Assembly (NCBI GenBank): GCA_003214355.1
Contig: QCLS01000003.1
Location: 62,001-126,000 of the forward strand
DNA: 64,000 nucleotides
Direction: 5' to 3'
Origin: Prochlorococcus sp. AG-418-C09
GTDB taxonomy: Bacteria; Cyanobacteriota; Cyanobacteriia; PCC-6307; Cyanobiaceae
Within the stretch, counting starts at the first letter, position 1, and each line of letters begins with the position of its first letter. The notes below the pieces were generated by a model. That model saw nothing but the letters and a program-made list of their open reading frames with translations. It was not told the DNA's origin and ran no database searches. A program made the position numbers and the translations under genes. Below, in pieces: positions 7,783 through 17,653 of the stretch.

Positions 7783-8706
7783 TTAGTTTGCTGAACGACC
7801 TCTACGGTCACCTGTTGCTACCCACGAGTATATGTAGGACGCTCCATCTATATATCTCCCTGAGACACCATTCTGACCTGAGTTACCACCTGAAGCATCC
7901 TGACCAGGATTACCACCTTTGGCTCCTGAGTTGGATCCACATCCATTTCCTGCTCCACCATTACCACCTGAGTTGTAGGAACCATTGTTCCCACCATTAT
8001 TACCACCTGAGCCAGCAGGGATACCAGCTCCACCACCACCTCCACCGCCATTAGCGGGGTTGTAATTATATCCTGTTCCCTGTTGGTAACAGTTCTTACC
8101 ACAGTTAAAATTATAATAGTATGTACCTACACACTGTCCGTTCTGACCTCCACGGCCACCACCGCCACCTCCCCACATGTTTCCATTGTTCTCAATGAAT
8201 ACACCTGTACGAGTATACAATGCTGTACCACCTGCAGATCCACCACTTCCTACATTTCCTGCGTTACCACCACGTCCTGCTATTCTAGCACCACTGTTAA
8301 CCTTGATGTACACACGTGACTGACCACCAAAGTTACCTATGTTGATGCCAGGATTACCTCCTGCGTTACCAGTGACATGTATCACACCACGTATTCTATC
8401 GTTATTATTATATGTCCTGCCCAGTGAAGGAGAGACATAACCACTTGTAGTCAGCCATGTGTTTAAATTAAATGTGGAGGTTCGTGTACCACTGAGAGTT
8501 ACATAGAATGTAAATACATTCTCTGTGTCGTGCCACTTTCTCCATGAGCCACCAGATTTAACCCATGCTTGTTTGACTGTACGCCATGAATTACTGTGTT
8601 TGACTGACAGTTGGTCAACCCAACGCCATGTACCACCAGATTTTATGCGTGAATGATATTTTGGACTGAGATAGTTTGCTATCCCTGCGTCATAAGGTAA
8701 TCCCAT
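7783..8706 (-). CDS. glycine-rich tail-fibre adhesin (gp38-like architecture)
   Basis: A 307-residue protein. The N-terminus has Trp-rich repeats (GGTWRWVDQLSVKHS, AWVKSGGSWRKWH) common in phage fibre tips. From about residue 110 to the end it is extremely Gly/Asn rich, with runs such as WGGGGGGRGG and NGGGGGGGAG between variable loops. This architecture resembles T-even gp38-type adhesins (for example Salmonella phage S16), where polyglycine-II helices present receptor-binding loops; the function here is inferred. Four Cys lie in the variable section around QCVGTYYYNFNCGKNC. It sits at the end of the fibre operon. Confidence 0.75.
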   Translation of the reverse strand: MGLPYDAGIANYLSPKYHSRIKSGGTWRWVDQLSVKHSNSWRTVKQAWVKSGGSWRKWHDTENVFTFYVTLSGTRTSTFNLNTWLTTSGYVSPSLGRTYNNNDRIRGVIHVTGNAGGNPGINIGNFGGQSRVYIKVNSGARIAGRGGNAGNVGSGGSAGGTALYTRTGVFIENNGNMWGGGGGGRGGQNGQCVGTYYYNFNCGKNCYQQGTGYNYNPANGGGGGGGAGIPAGSGGNNGGNNGSYNSGGNGGAGNGCGSNSGAKGGNPGQDASGGNSGQNGVSGRYIDGASYIYSWVATGDRRGRSAN

Positions 8707-8708
8707 AA

Positions 8709-11700
8709 TTAATATCTATACCATATATCTCCATTATTACCACCACTAGGGTTGTTAGTAGAGATTGTACGTGCTCCGTATGCGTTGGATCCTGATCCAA
8801 TAGTTAGTGTCAATACACCAGTTGATGCGTTCAATGATATACTTGAACCACCTGATACTGACAGTGATCTAACACCTGTGTTAGAAATACTTATACTGTT
8901 AGCACCATTGCTAACACTGATACCATTACCAGCTGATATATTTGCTAGTGCGAATCCACTTGACGAACCTATAAGTAACTGACCGTTAGATATGGTTGAG
9001 GTGTTTATACCTGTACCACCGTATGCTCTGTTAATTATACTTGCTGTCCAAGTACCTGTACTAATAGTACCTATTGTACTCAATGATGACGCTGAAGTCA
9101 AGTTGCTGAGTGTGTCTATAGCACCCTCGATAGTTGCTTCTGTTGTAGCATCTATACTATCAATACCTTTAAGTGAGCAACTACCACCACTGTCTGAGAT
9201 AACATTAGTTGAGCCGACTGTTAAGTCACCACCACTAATAGTCAAGTCACCAGTCAGTGAGAAGTTATTTCTTATGGTTGTAGTACCACTGGTAGAACCA
9301 AGGTTTAAGCTAGTTGCTGCTCCACCTATGTTTAGTGTGGATGCTGTGCTGTTGATTAGGTTGAATGTGCTCTGGTTAGTTGTGATGTCACCACCATTGA
9401 CTGCTACGTCAGATGATGCTGTAATATTATTTGTGACTGACAGTGTGCCACCTAGTGTGGTAGCCCCTGAGTTTACATTAAGTGTACCTGTTGACTGTAT
9501 GTCCAGTCCAAGCCCACTCTTCAACTGCATGTCACCAGTTGCATCAGAGTTACCTGACCCACCTGTAATAGTAATATTACCTGTGTCTGTTAGTCCATGC
9601 TTGACCCAATAGTTACCATCCCAGTACCATCCTGTGTACTCACCACGTGTAGGTAGTTCTTTTAGTTTCCAGTCACCATCGTTGGCTGAACCTGAGCCTG
9701 GTGAGTTAGCAACAACGTCAATGTTTTTACTTCTTTCACCAGTCTTACCAATAGTAATATCAGCACAAGTGACTCTATCATTGATTGTAGTCTCACCCTG
9801 TACAAGGAACTTACCTTTAAATTCTGTTGTTAGAGTATTACTCTCAATGGTTATCTTATCCCTGACGATTATCTCATCAAATGTAGGACGTAAGTTTGCT
9901 GTCTCACCAACAACTGATAACACTGGAGTGTCTAGTGATTCTTCCTCACCTGTAACTGAGCTGATCTTGGTGTTACCTATGAATAGGTCACCATTACTGT
10001 TCAGTCCAGAGTAGAATGCGATACCACCCTCTTCCTTCTGTGACTGTGCTAATAGTATCTCATCACTTGTAAGAACTCTGTTCTGTACTGAAGGTAGACC
10101 AGTTGAATAGTTACCTGGTCCGAAACCAACGTATTCAAATGTGTGGTTACCAGATCTTAAGATACTAGGTCGTCTAACTTCTAGGTCTGTACCACCTGTA
10201 CTGTTTAGTGGTATCATTCTGACTGCTAGGTCTAGTTCTTCTGCGTCACCATCTCTAGCCTCTAGTGTGATGTAGTTAGCAGTCGCTGAGTCAGCTGAAG
10301 CATAGTTTGTATAGTTATTCTTCTGCTCCATGATAAACTCTGAGGTTATCTCTCTTGTAATAGAACGAGAGAGATCCTCAGTACCACCACCATCAGTCGT
10401 AGTAACAAGTCCAACAATAGTATTAGATGCCACTGAAGTTGCTAACAATGGATCTTCTGTTGGGTTGTCCTTATCTAACTGTGGATATAGGTTGTTAATA
10501 TTCTGAGAGAACGCAAAGTTACTGAGGTTACCGTTGGATGGGCTGATCTTACCATTTAACATGGTTAGATAGTAGATACCATTTTGAGCACCTGACTGTA
10601 GTGTTTGTACCTTCTCAATATCGTAGATATAATATACTTTCTCGTATGACTGACCAGTAGCAACGTTTCTGGGCTGAATAATATAACCGTTGATTGGGTC
10701 TCTTGATAGAACTGAGCTGTCTACAACATATCTGAATCTATATGTCCTGTCTCTAGATGACCTGTTGTCAGGTATCCTCATCATATATGATGCACCAGTG
10801 AATAGTGACGTTGCATAAAATGCTTCATTACCTAGATGATAGTGTACACCATAGGATGAGTTACTACTTGTTGCTGCTGTGATTCTTACATACCAACATC
10901 CTAGCTGATCATCAAACTGTAGTGGATGATTAGGGTCACCTGGTACAAAATTTTGTGTAGTTATATTTGTGAAATCATTGTCAGATACACTGCTGCTACC
11001 TGTTGGTGTGACATTAGCATAGTATATTTGAGGTGTTGATCCATTGATCAATGACACATATAATACATCATTGATACGAGCACCAAGGTTGTAACCTTGT
11101 AGTTTATATGGAGGTTTAGTTGCCTCTGAGTTATATCCATAGAGATATAATCTGGTGTCTACTGCTCCAATATATGACCACGTGACTCCTCCATCAGATG
11201 CCGAACCTGAAACGTGTGTGGGAGCTGTGCTACCAGTAGTACCACCAACAGCAGTATAATACGCATTGCCATTGTAAATAACACTTGTTCCTGCAGATAC
11301 TGTGGTGCTTCCTCCCCATGTTGGTTTGGGTGTGCCCACTGTCCTGCTGCTATTATATTTTATTTTTTGTACGTCTAGGGCTATGTAACCAACAGGTATC
11401 TCATCTATACTACCACTGTAGACTACAGAACCACTGGTATTTGATCCACGATAACCTCTGTTCAGTGTGATAGTACCATTAGTTGCTACACTCTCAATCA
11501 TATATGATTCAGTAGCATCAATAGCACCAATACGAATGAATTGGTTAGCGACCAGTCCATGACTAGAATTTAGTGGACTAGGTGTGACTGTCTTATTATT
11601 AAGATTAGCAGTAAATGTATATCCTGCTACTGCTGTGTATGTACGAGCTAACTTCTTAGGAGGTATAATATGTGTGACCTTACCCGCCTTGTCCTGCGTA

Positions 11701-13226
11701 AATGGTAAAGTCTTAAATCCTTTCGCTCTTAGAGCTGTTGATCCGAAGTTAGAGTTAGAGTTGGTAATTGACTGGTCGCCACCGCTAAGGGCAACGAAAT
11801 GATCAGCAAAACCAACAGCGAAAACAGAAACTGCCTGAATAACTGCGTCATTAGAGCATTTAACGTGGAAGTTTCGGTAGCTCGGTCTGTATATACTGTC
11901 GCCATCTGTATGATTACCTTGTATGTACGTTGAACCATCCCATTTGATGAACGCATTGTCATCTTTCTGCAGTGATACTCCAGTGAACTGAGCAACAACC
12001 ATAGATTTGAAACCAGTTGACTTACTACCATCAGCATGCATACCACATGTACCCCACGTTGAACGTAGAGATATGTTGAATATGTATGGTGACGCTGAGT
12101 CAACGTTGTCAATCTCAACTCGTACTGTAGAACCAGTAGCAGTTGGGTTGTTAGCAGGAGCAGCCTGATTGGGATCCTTTATTATGTATCTGAAGGTTGT
12201 TGTGGTTGGTACTTCTGTAATAAAATATGAACCGTTAAATCTACCAGCCACAGCCCCTGAGACACCTTCGATCTGAACTGGGGTTCCGTTAGAAAATCCA
12301 TGTGGTGTTGTGGTTGTTACCTCTGCTGTTGTAGTATACACACCACTGTTGATGTAGTCTGTGACTATACTACTGATAGTAATAGGACCTGAGGTATTAG
12401 GACCTACAATTCTATTTTCCTCAACTCTCTTCTGGAACTCGTCTGCTGCGACAACACCAGTAGTGTCAGGGATATCATCAAATGCCTTCGCTACCTTCTG
12501 GTAGTATAGGTCTAAGTCAGTGATAGTAAGAGCATTACCAGCTGTGTCGTTGACACTGCTCAGAATATTTTTACCATCAGCATATTCAAAGCAACACAAT
12601 TTGTGATGAGAATATGTTGGAGGTGTTGATGCACTGGGCTGAGCTGGGTCAGTATATACACCTGTCTTAGGACCATCAAAGAATGAGAACTGCCAGAAAT
12701 AACATCCACCAGTTACACGAAATATTGCTGCTCTGTCGATTGCTCCTGCTGTTGGATCAGGAACATATAATGGTCTTAGCTTAGTCTTTCTAAGATCCAT
12801 ACCCACGAGGGATGTACCTCTTGGGATGATGATACCACCCTCTACACTATTAAATTTGTATAGTATATTGTCAGGGTTAGGTGTACCATCAGAATTTTGT
12901 AAGTCTAGGTCTGTGCTAGAGTTTAGTATGGGTATATCATCGTCTACAAATGCCTGTCCAGATGTATTAGTACCTGGTCTGTTGTCTAGTACATAATCAG
13001 AGGGATATAATACTATCGTAAATGACTCGAAAGCATCGTTGAACTGTCCAGTACGATATGAGAATCGTGCTGACTCAACCAGTGCTCTTTGAATTGACTT
13101 GAATGGTCTGTTAGGACTATTACCTCTATTATCAAAAGAATCCGAAGCATCAAAATCGTCAGGGTTGACGTAGATACAACGGCCTGTCTTCGAGGTAAAG
13201 ACATTCTTTAGTCTTGTTAGTGCCAT
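8709..13226 (-). CDS. giant tail-fibre-like structural protein, 1505 aa
   Basis: The largest gene in the window. The N-terminus (MALTRLKNVFTSKTGRC, IYVNPDDFDAS, NRPFKSIQRALVESARFSY) is of a type recurring in cyanomyovirus fibre-like proteins and may be a pectate-lyase-like beta-helix cap. The middle is Ser/Thr/Gly rich with beta-strand character. The C-terminal 300 residues hold degenerate repeats (TLGGTLSVTNNITASS, TLNIGGAATSLNLGST, INRAYGGTGINTSTISNG) typical of trimeric fibre shafts. Position between the adhesin and two smaller structural genes supports a long fibre or baseplate-attached fibre role. Confidence 0.75.
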   Translation of the reverse strand: MALTRLKNVFTSKTGRCIYVNPDDFDASDSFDNRGNSPNRPFKSIQRALVESARFSYRTGQFNDAFESFTIVLYPSDYVLDNRPGTNTSGQAFVDDDIPILNSSTDLDLQNSDGTPNPDNILYKFNSVEGGIIIPRGTSLVGMDLRKTKLRPLYVPDPTAGAIDRAAIFRVTGGCYFWQFSFFDGPKTGVYTDPAQPSASTPPTYSHHKLCCFEYADGKNILSSVNDTAGNALTITDLDLYYQKVAKAFDDIPDTTGVVAADEFQKRVEENRIVGPNTSGPITISSIVTDYINSGVYTTTAEVTTTTPHGFSNGTPVQIEGVSGAVAGRFNGSYFITEVPTTTTFRYIIKDPNQAAPANNPTATGSTVRVEIDNVDSASPYIFNISLRSTWGTCGMHADGSKSTGFKSMVVAQFTGVSLQKDDNAFIKWDGSTYIQGNHTDGDSIYRPSYRNFHVKCSNDAVIQAVSVFAVGFADHFVALSGGDQSITNSNSNFGSTALRAKGFKTLPFTQDKAGKVTHIIPPKKLARTYTAVAGYTFTANLNNKTVTPSPLNSSHGLVANQFIRIGAIDATESYMIESVATNGTITLNRGYRGSNTSGSVVYSGSIDEIPVGYIALDVQKIKYNSSRTVGTPKPTWGGSTTVSAGTSVIYNGNAYYTAVGGTTGSTAPTHVSGSASDGGVTWSYIGAVDTRLYLYGYNSEATKPPYKLQGYNLGARINDVLYVSLINGSTPQIYYANVTPTGSSSVSDNDFTNITTQNFVPGDPNHPLQFDDQLGCWYVRITAATSSNSSYGVHYHLGNEAFYATSLFTGASYMMRIPDNRSSRDRTYRFRYVVDSSVLSRDPINGYIIQPRNVATGQSYEKVYYIYDIEKVQTLQSGAQNGIYYLTMLNGKISPSNGNLSNFAFSQNINNLYPQLDKDNPTEDPLLATSVASNTIVGLVTTTDGGGTEDLSRSITREITSEFIMEQKNNYTNYASADSATANYITLEARDGDAEELDLAVRMIPLNSTGGTDLEVRRPSILRSGNHTFEYVGFGPGNYSTGLPSVQNRVLTSDEILLAQSQKEEGGIAFYSGLNSNGDLFIGNTKISSVTGEEESLDTPVLSVVGETANLRPTFDEIIVRDKITIESNTLTTEFKGKFLVQGETTINDRVTCADITIGKTGERSKNIDVVANSPGSGSANDGDWKLKELPTRGEYTGWYWDGNYWVKHGLTDTGNITITGGSGNSDATGDMQLKSGLGLDIQSTGTLNVNSGATTLGGTLSVTNNITASSDVAVNGGDITTNQSTFNLINSTASTLNIGGAATSLNLGSTSGTTTIRNNFSLTGDLTISGGDLTVGSTNVISDSGGSCSLKGIDSIDATTEATIEGAIDTLSNLTSASSLSTIGTISTGTWTASIINRAYGGTGINTSTISNGQLLIGSSSGFALANISAGNGISVSNGANSISISNTGVRSLSVSGGSSISLNASTGVLTLTIGSGSNAYGARTISTNNPSGGNNGDIWYRY

Positions 13227-13230
13227 TTAA

Positions 13231-14226
13231 TTAACTAATAGTTACGCTTTCTTCAAATCCTATAAAATTAAATGCTACGCCAGCTGATGCACTCACGTAT
13301 AGATTCTGCCACTGTTCAAGTACCAGACCTGTCAAACTCACTTCAGAATTGTTTGGAATTGGGTATGATTTTAAGATCTTGTTCTGATCATTACTGTATG
13401 CTACGGAAGCAATAATAACTTCTGGTTGAGTAGCAGTCGTCATCTTCCACTCAGCAGTCACGTTAGTACCACTGGTATTACTAGAGTTATACAGTGTTAC
13501 AGTTGATAATGAGGGTAACCACTCATAACCTCTTGATGAGATTGATAGTTGTCCTGCTCCACCGATACCAGACACCCTTTGTAGTGTTGGCTCAGTATAA
13601 TACTGTGACTTCACGTTGTTAAACAGTGAGTCATTTTGGAATAACAGTGTACCTGTGAGTCTGTCATAGAATACAACTCTACCACTGGTTCCAACATATG
13701 AGTCAGTAATAGTTCCACTACCACCACCAGCTCCTGCTATTGTCAATGTAGCAGCTGTCACTGGCCATGATCCAACAGGTAACTCATACCATACTTTAAG
13801 GTTAGAAGCGTCCCATGCTATACATTTTGCTGTCTGAGTTCCAGTCAAACTACCACCAGTGATAGTAAGTGTTTCACCTGGTACATATGCTGTACCATTG
13901 TGACCTGAGATAATAACATATGATGATGTTACCTTATCATTAGGAGCGAAACTAAACTCTGAGAAGTTAGATACAGTAGGAGACTGTGAGCCAGGAGCAG
14001 CGAATTGAATTGCTTCTGTGTAGTCTTGGATAGCAACATCTACAGTTGCTGTAGCACCAGTCGTATTCATCATCCTAAGTGAACCACTTGTAAGTGTAGC
14101 ACTAGGAGTTGTGTACATAGGAAAATCAGCACGAACTAGACCATTTGGGTTAGCTGACTGGTCAACGTATGCATGTGAATATTTTGTTGTAGCGGACTGA
14201 TAGGACGCTAGTACACCGTTTGCCAT
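13231..14226 (-). CDS. virion structural protein, 331 aa
   Basis: Begins MANGVLASYQSATTKYSHAY and is rich in Thr, Ser, Gly and beta strands, with a GAGGGSGTI linker in the middle. No enzymatic motif. Spacing to both flanking fibre genes is 4 bp, so it belongs to the same late transcript and is probably a fibre or baseplate-attached component. Family not recognised beyond that. Confidence 0.65.
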   Translation of the reverse strand: MANGVLASYQSATTKYSHAYVDQSANPNGLVRADFPMYTTPSATLTSGSLRMMNTTGATATVDVAIQDYTEAIQFAAPGSQSPTVSNFSEFSFAPNDKVTSSYVIISGHNGTAYVPGETLTITGGSLTGTQTAKCIAWDASNLKVWYELPVGSWPVTAATLTIAGAGGGSGTITDSYVGTSGRVVFYDRLTGTLLFQNDSLFNNVKSQYYTEPTLQRVSGIGGAGQLSISSRGYEWLPSLSTVTLYNSSNTSGTNVTAEWKMTTATQPEVIIASVAYSNDQNKILKSYPIPNNSEVSLTGLVLEQWQNLYVSASAGVAFNFIGFEESVTIS

Positions 14227-14230
14227 TTAT

Positions 14231-15994
14231 TTAAGAATATGCGTGGAAAATAACTTTTGTTCTGCTTGTAGCAGAGATAGTATCAGCAGTAATAGTCTGT
14301 ACTGCACCGTTTAAGTCAGTTAACTTTAGACGTTTAGCATATATAGCACCGCCTATTTTGTTGACTGGATCTGTTTCAGTAACATAGAAGTCACCATCAA
14401 CATTACTATCACCTGTGACATCTAATCGTTTAGCAGGAGTCTTAGCGATACCCACATTACCATTAGAGTCAATCATCATCTCAGTGGTTCCATCAAATTT
14501 GTTGAACCTGATAGGAGTAGCATCTAATCTCCTTTGGAGTACAAATGCTGAGGAATCACCACCAATAAGTTGACCACCTGTAAAGTATATATCTCCTCCG
14601 ACTTCGAGCTTATATGCTGTGGGAGTTATATCTATACCTACACGATCATTTGTGTCATCTAATATGAATGTACCATCATCAAAGTTGACTGATCCAGTAG
14701 TAACTAGGTTACTAACCGCACCGATCTGACTGATTAGACTGAGGTTACCTGTGTGGATAATCTCGTTCTTTGTCTCTGTAGATGAACCATAATCATATTG
14801 TCTATACTGTAGTGCTCCACCAGATGTCGTAAACTCGATAGCAGCAGTAGTATAGTCTTGTCCTCCTGCGTCAATAGTAACAGATGAGAGAGCACCATTA
14901 ACTACAACTGGAGTAACAAGTGCATCAGAACCATCACCAGTGATGACTGCTGTCATTGCCTTAGATATATTAGCACCTGGATTGACGATAGTAAATCCTG
15001 AGACAGCACCGTTTGTAATATTAACTACTACAGAGGGCATTGTATAACCGATACTCGCTATTCTCATACCATATGAGTAATTGGTAGATGAGTAGTCTGT
15101 ATCTCTATCATAATATGCTAAATCAAGATACCTTGATGCTGAATCAGTTGAGACTGCTAAGTCACCAGCTAATTTACCTGCATTGGTATCTTGACTTGTG
15201 TCAAAAAACTTTAACTTCTTGTATGTACCAGTACTACTGATCTGATTAAGTGTGATGTCATCAGTAGCAGTTGTAGTAGCATTGATAGTTACTGGGTTGT
15301 TCGCAGTTAGATTTGCGTTCAACGTTGTAACAGCAGCAACTGTTAGTGTATCAGTATTGTCAGATCCTATGGTTGAGTTACCATCAACCTGTAAGTCACC
15401 AGATAATGTGAGGTTAACACCTGTCAAATCACCTGAGAATATAGGAGATACCAGTGTCTTACTGGTTAGAGTCTGAGTAGATGATGTAGTTACTATAGTA
15501 TCAATGTCAACTCCTGCATCAGGGAAGACAAATGTTCTAGTAGTACCTGTGGGTAATTGAGTGGCAGAAAATTTTATTATCTTACTGTTGTCCGAACTGT
15601 TGGGTACAGTGAACACCGAGTCATTGATAGCAATGGTAGAGTTGAATCTAATTAATCCAGTACCTAGTGCCTGTAGTGTCAGGTCTAAGTTGGAGTCTGC
15701 AGAGTCTCTAGCAGATAGAACTAATGAAGTAGATTGCTTTTCAAGCAATAGTTTAGAGTCACCAAGTGATATACCTAGTTCTCCTTGAGTTGTTGAATAC
15801 AGCCCTGTCGCTGTCTTCTGATCGAATGCCAAGCCAGGTTGGTTCTGTGATCCACCAGGCACTGCCTTAAAAATGGATCCTACTTCGCTCTTTTTATTTG
15901 TATCTACTGGGTCAGAATTATCAAGCAACAGAAGGGTATCTGAAGGTGATACTGTAGTCAGTAGAGTCAGGTCTGATATCTTACGAGTTGCCAC
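14231..15994 (-). CDS. tail-fibre-like structural protein, 587 aa
   Basis: Begins MATRKISDLTLLTTVSPSDT, a start typical of cyanophage fibre proteins. It contains repeated shaft-like segments (STQTLTSKTLVSPIFSGDLT, LTLSGDLQVDGNSTIGS) and ends with a region resembling fibre connector modules (KLEVGGDIYFTGGQ). First gene of the fibre operon, preceded by a perfect late promoter that overlaps the stop of the CpeT-like gene. Confidence 0.7.
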   Translation of the reverse strand: MATRKISDLTLLTTVSPSDTLLLLDNSDPVDTNKKSEVGSIFKAVPGGSQNQPGLAFDQKTATGLYSTTQGELGISLGDSKLLLEKQSTSLVLSARDSADSNLDLTLQALGTGLIRFNSTIAINDSVFTVPNSSDNSKIIKFSATQLPTGTTRTFVFPDAGVDIDTIVTTSSTQTLTSKTLVSPIFSGDLTGVNLTLSGDLQVDGNSTIGSDNTDTLTVAAVTTLNANLTANNPVTINATTTATDDITLNQISSTGTYKKLKFFDTSQDTNAGKLAGDLAVSTDSASRYLDLAYYDRDTDYSSTNYSYGMRIASIGYTMPSVVVNITNGAVSGFTIVNPGANISKAMTAVITGDGSDALVTPVVVNGALSSVTIDAGGQDYTTAAIEFTTSGGALQYRQYDYGSSTETKNEIIHTGNLSLISQIGAVSNLVTTGSVNFDDGTFILDDTNDRVGIDITPTAYKLEVGGDIYFTGGQLIGGDSSAFVLQRRLDATPIRFNKFDGTTEMMIDSNGNVGIAKTPAKRLDVTGDSNVDGDFYVTETDPVNKIGGAIYAKRLKLTDLNGAVQTITADTISATSRTKVIFHAYS

Positions 15995-16019
15995 ACGTAC
16001 CCTACATTAAGTTCTCCAT

Positions 16020-16445
16020 TTATTTATACGCTTTATCAAAGATAAAAGGTCCGTAACGACTGCCCCATGTCTGTTTCCCATCTTTATCGTATCCTCTGTC
16101 CACCACTGTGTACTTATCTTTCTCTAATATTGCTTCAGATCTGAGGTATCCACCGTTAACCCATGGACTTTTGAAGTTACGTCCGATATACTTATCACCA
16201 TCCTTGATGAAGTGTATATCTGCTACTGGATTAAGAGCTATGATCTCTCCATCTCTCTCTATTATCTCTATCTCCTTACGTCTATACTCCTCATTATTAT
16301 ATTTGTATCGTTGATGTGATAGGAACTTTGTACCCTCTGTCCTCTCATGTGTCAGTAGTACATGAGCATAGTAAGACGGCCAACTGGATGCTTGTCCCCA
16401 GTTGTTATACTCTCCCTCAAACCACTCAAGAAATTCTTCAAGCAT
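16020..16445 (-). CDS. cpeT: CpeT/CpcT-like bilin-attachment protein
   Basis: A 141-residue protein beginning MLEEFLEWFEGEYNNWGQAS, which matches the CpeT/CpcT start pattern (short helix, G-E-[FY]-N-N-x-x-Q-A), followed by YYAHVLLTHER and SHQRYKYNNEEYRRKEIEI. CpcT is a phycocyanobilin lyase and CpeT is linked to phycoerythrin chromophore attachment; cyanophages are known to carry cpeT. It is shorter than host proteins of roughly 200 residues. Likely partners here are the bilin reductase and heme oxygenase. Its stop codon overlaps a late promoter for the fibre genes. Confidence 0.75.
   Translation of the reverse strand: MLEEFLEWFEGEYNNWGQASSWPSYYAHVLLTHERTEGTKFLSHQRYKYNNEEYRRKEIEIIERDGEIIALNPVADIHFIKDGDKYIGRNFKSPWVNGGYLRSEAILEKDKYTVVDRGYDKDGKQTWGSRYGPFIFDKAYK
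16021..16028 (-). promoter_or_regulatory. T4-type late promoter TATAAATA
   Basis: A perfect late promoter -10 box lies about 27 bp upstream of the 587-residue fibre gene. It is embedded in the end of the CpeT-like gene: its bases encode the final Tyr-Lys and part of the TAA stop. Late promoters of this type are read by host RNA polymerase carrying gp55, with gp33 as co-activator; gp33 is encoded in this window. Confidence 0.8.
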
Positions 16446-16968
16446 TGAACTTGATTGCTAACGTAAATCTATACAATGGAGCAGCAAACGATTGCTGTCG
16501 TGCTGCGTGTGGTATAGTGCTGTCAAATATAATTATTCTACCAGGCTTATATGGTGTACAAAATTCTATTTCTTGTGCGTCATCACCTAACAGTATAGTT
16601 TCACCACCCCACTCATGCTTCCACTCTCTATTCATATAGTATAGCAGAGTCTTATCTCCTTTGCGTGAACTGTCCACGTGTACATCAGGACTCTCACTGT
16701 GTATACCACAGTTGATGTATGCTGTCTCCACATTCGCAGGAACATAGTCATCGAGGAACCCTGCGATACCATCAGTAAAGAAGTTCTCTACCACCCATTT
16801 CTGATCCACATATGCTACTGGTTTCTGTGTCTTTATATCTTGTATGTCATACTTATTGCTGCCTACCAATCTATATGGCAGTGAACATGCTTCTACATAT
16901 AGGTTAATCTGTTGCTGTAGAGGTATCAGATCATCAATGATAACTACCTCACCATTAGATAGTTTCAT
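16438..16968 (-). CDS. 2OG-Fe(II) oxygenase (prolyl-hydroxylase-like)
   Basis: A 176-residue protein with the 2OG-Fe(II) motif set: HVDSSRKGDKTLLYYMN supplies His-x-Asp (about residue 95), WGGETIL follows, and KPGRIIIFDSTIPHAARQ supplies the distal His. The final strand YRFTLAIKF offers an Arg for 2-oxoglutarate. These enzymes hydroxylate proteins or small molecules using O2 and 2OG; the substrate is unknown. Stop and start overlap both neighbours. Confidence 0.8.
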   Translation of the reverse strand: MKLSNGEVVIIDDLIPLQQQINLYVEACSLPYRLVGSNKYDIQDIKTQKPVAYVDQKWVVENFFTDGIAGFLDDYVPANVETAYINCGIHSESPDVHVDSSRKGDKTLLYYMNREWKHEWGGETILLGDDAQEIEFCTPYKPGRIIIFDSTIPHAARQQSFAAPLYRFTLAIKFNA

Positions 16969-17528
16969 CGGAACTTTAAATTAAATCCTATGCTGATACG
17001 ATCTTCGTTAGTATTATTCTTCTCCACTTTGTGTCTAAGATGAGCAGGGAAGATTAAGCATCGACCTGGTGTAGGATGAAACCATACTGAATCATGGATC
17101 GTTAGATCCTCTTTGATCTCATCATCTATCTTCCAGTTATATCTGAATCTTGCGTTCTCATCTTCAAATACTATATCACCACAATTCATAGGTGCTTGTA
17201 AATACAAGACACCAGAAAAATCCACACCCGCATGAATGTGGGAATAATTATAGTCGCCAGGTCTATTGACACTTGCCCACATTGATTGAACAGTAAATGG
17301 GGCTTCACTTATCTCTCGTAACGAGTGAGCAATATGTGCGTATATTAATAGAAAATGCTCTAAGAATGATTGATCTTCGTGTAGTGTATATTTCGAGTGC
17401 CACCCACATGATGAGGAGTTAGCGTCATGCTCTCCTGTCCTATAATATTCTTTGACCCAATTTAATAGTTTGGGTTTAACATCAAACTCACTGTGTAATA
17501 GTGGTGTCGGAAATAACGAAACGATCAT
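16965..17528 (-). CDS. 2OG-Fe(II) oxygenase-like protein
   Basis: A 187-residue protein beginning MIVSLFPTPLLHSEFDVK. Motifs: SHIHAGVDFSGVLYLQAP, then WFHPTPGRCLIFPAHLRHKV and ISIGFNLKFR. This matches a cyanophage family annotated as putative 2OG-Fe(II) oxygenase. The first metal site reads H-x-H-A-G rather than H-x-D, so activity is uncertain. Overlaps the next oxygenase gene by 4 bp. Confidence 0.7.
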   Translation of the reverse strand: MIVSLFPTPLLHSEFDVKPKLLNWVKEYYRTGEHDANSSSCGWHSKYTLHEDQSFLEHFLLIYAHIAHSLREISEAPFTVQSMWASVNRPGDYNYSHIHAGVDFSGVLYLQAPMNCGDIVFEDENARFRYNWKIDDEIKEDLTIHDSVWFHPTPGRCLIFPAHLRHKVEKNNTNEDRISIGFNLKFR

Positions 17529-17653
17529 TCTTTAGTCTTCTTCAATCTCTTACGAATCATTTTAGCATAGAGTCTCTCAGCGAGAGACCAGTGCTCTTTG
17601 TCTTTAATAATTTTCTTGGCGGTTTTTCGGATGTCTTTCTCCGAGTCTAGCAT
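17525..17653 (-). CDS. small basic protein, 42 aa
   Basis: Begins MLDSEKDIRKTAKKIIKDK and ends KRLKKTKE; highly charged and probably a single long helix. Its ATG overlaps the stop of the 100-residue gene (TAATG) and its stop overlaps the next start (ATGA), so it is locked into the operon. Function unknown. Confidence 0.6.
   Translation of the reverse strand: MLDSEKDIRKTAKKIIKDKEHWSLAERLYAKMIRKRLKKTKE

Noticed and set aside
7848-8319. Dense short repeats in the glycine-rich region that might be read as a CRISPR-like array
   Set aside because: Repeats are irregular Gly/Asn codons in a coding frame, without constant spacers.
8992-10014. Long open frames on the plus strand opposite the 1505-residue fibre gene (also around 15250-15790 and 27350-27980)
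   Set aside because: They are shadow frames of repeat-rich or basic coding sequence; composition is low complexity and no start context or family pattern is seen.
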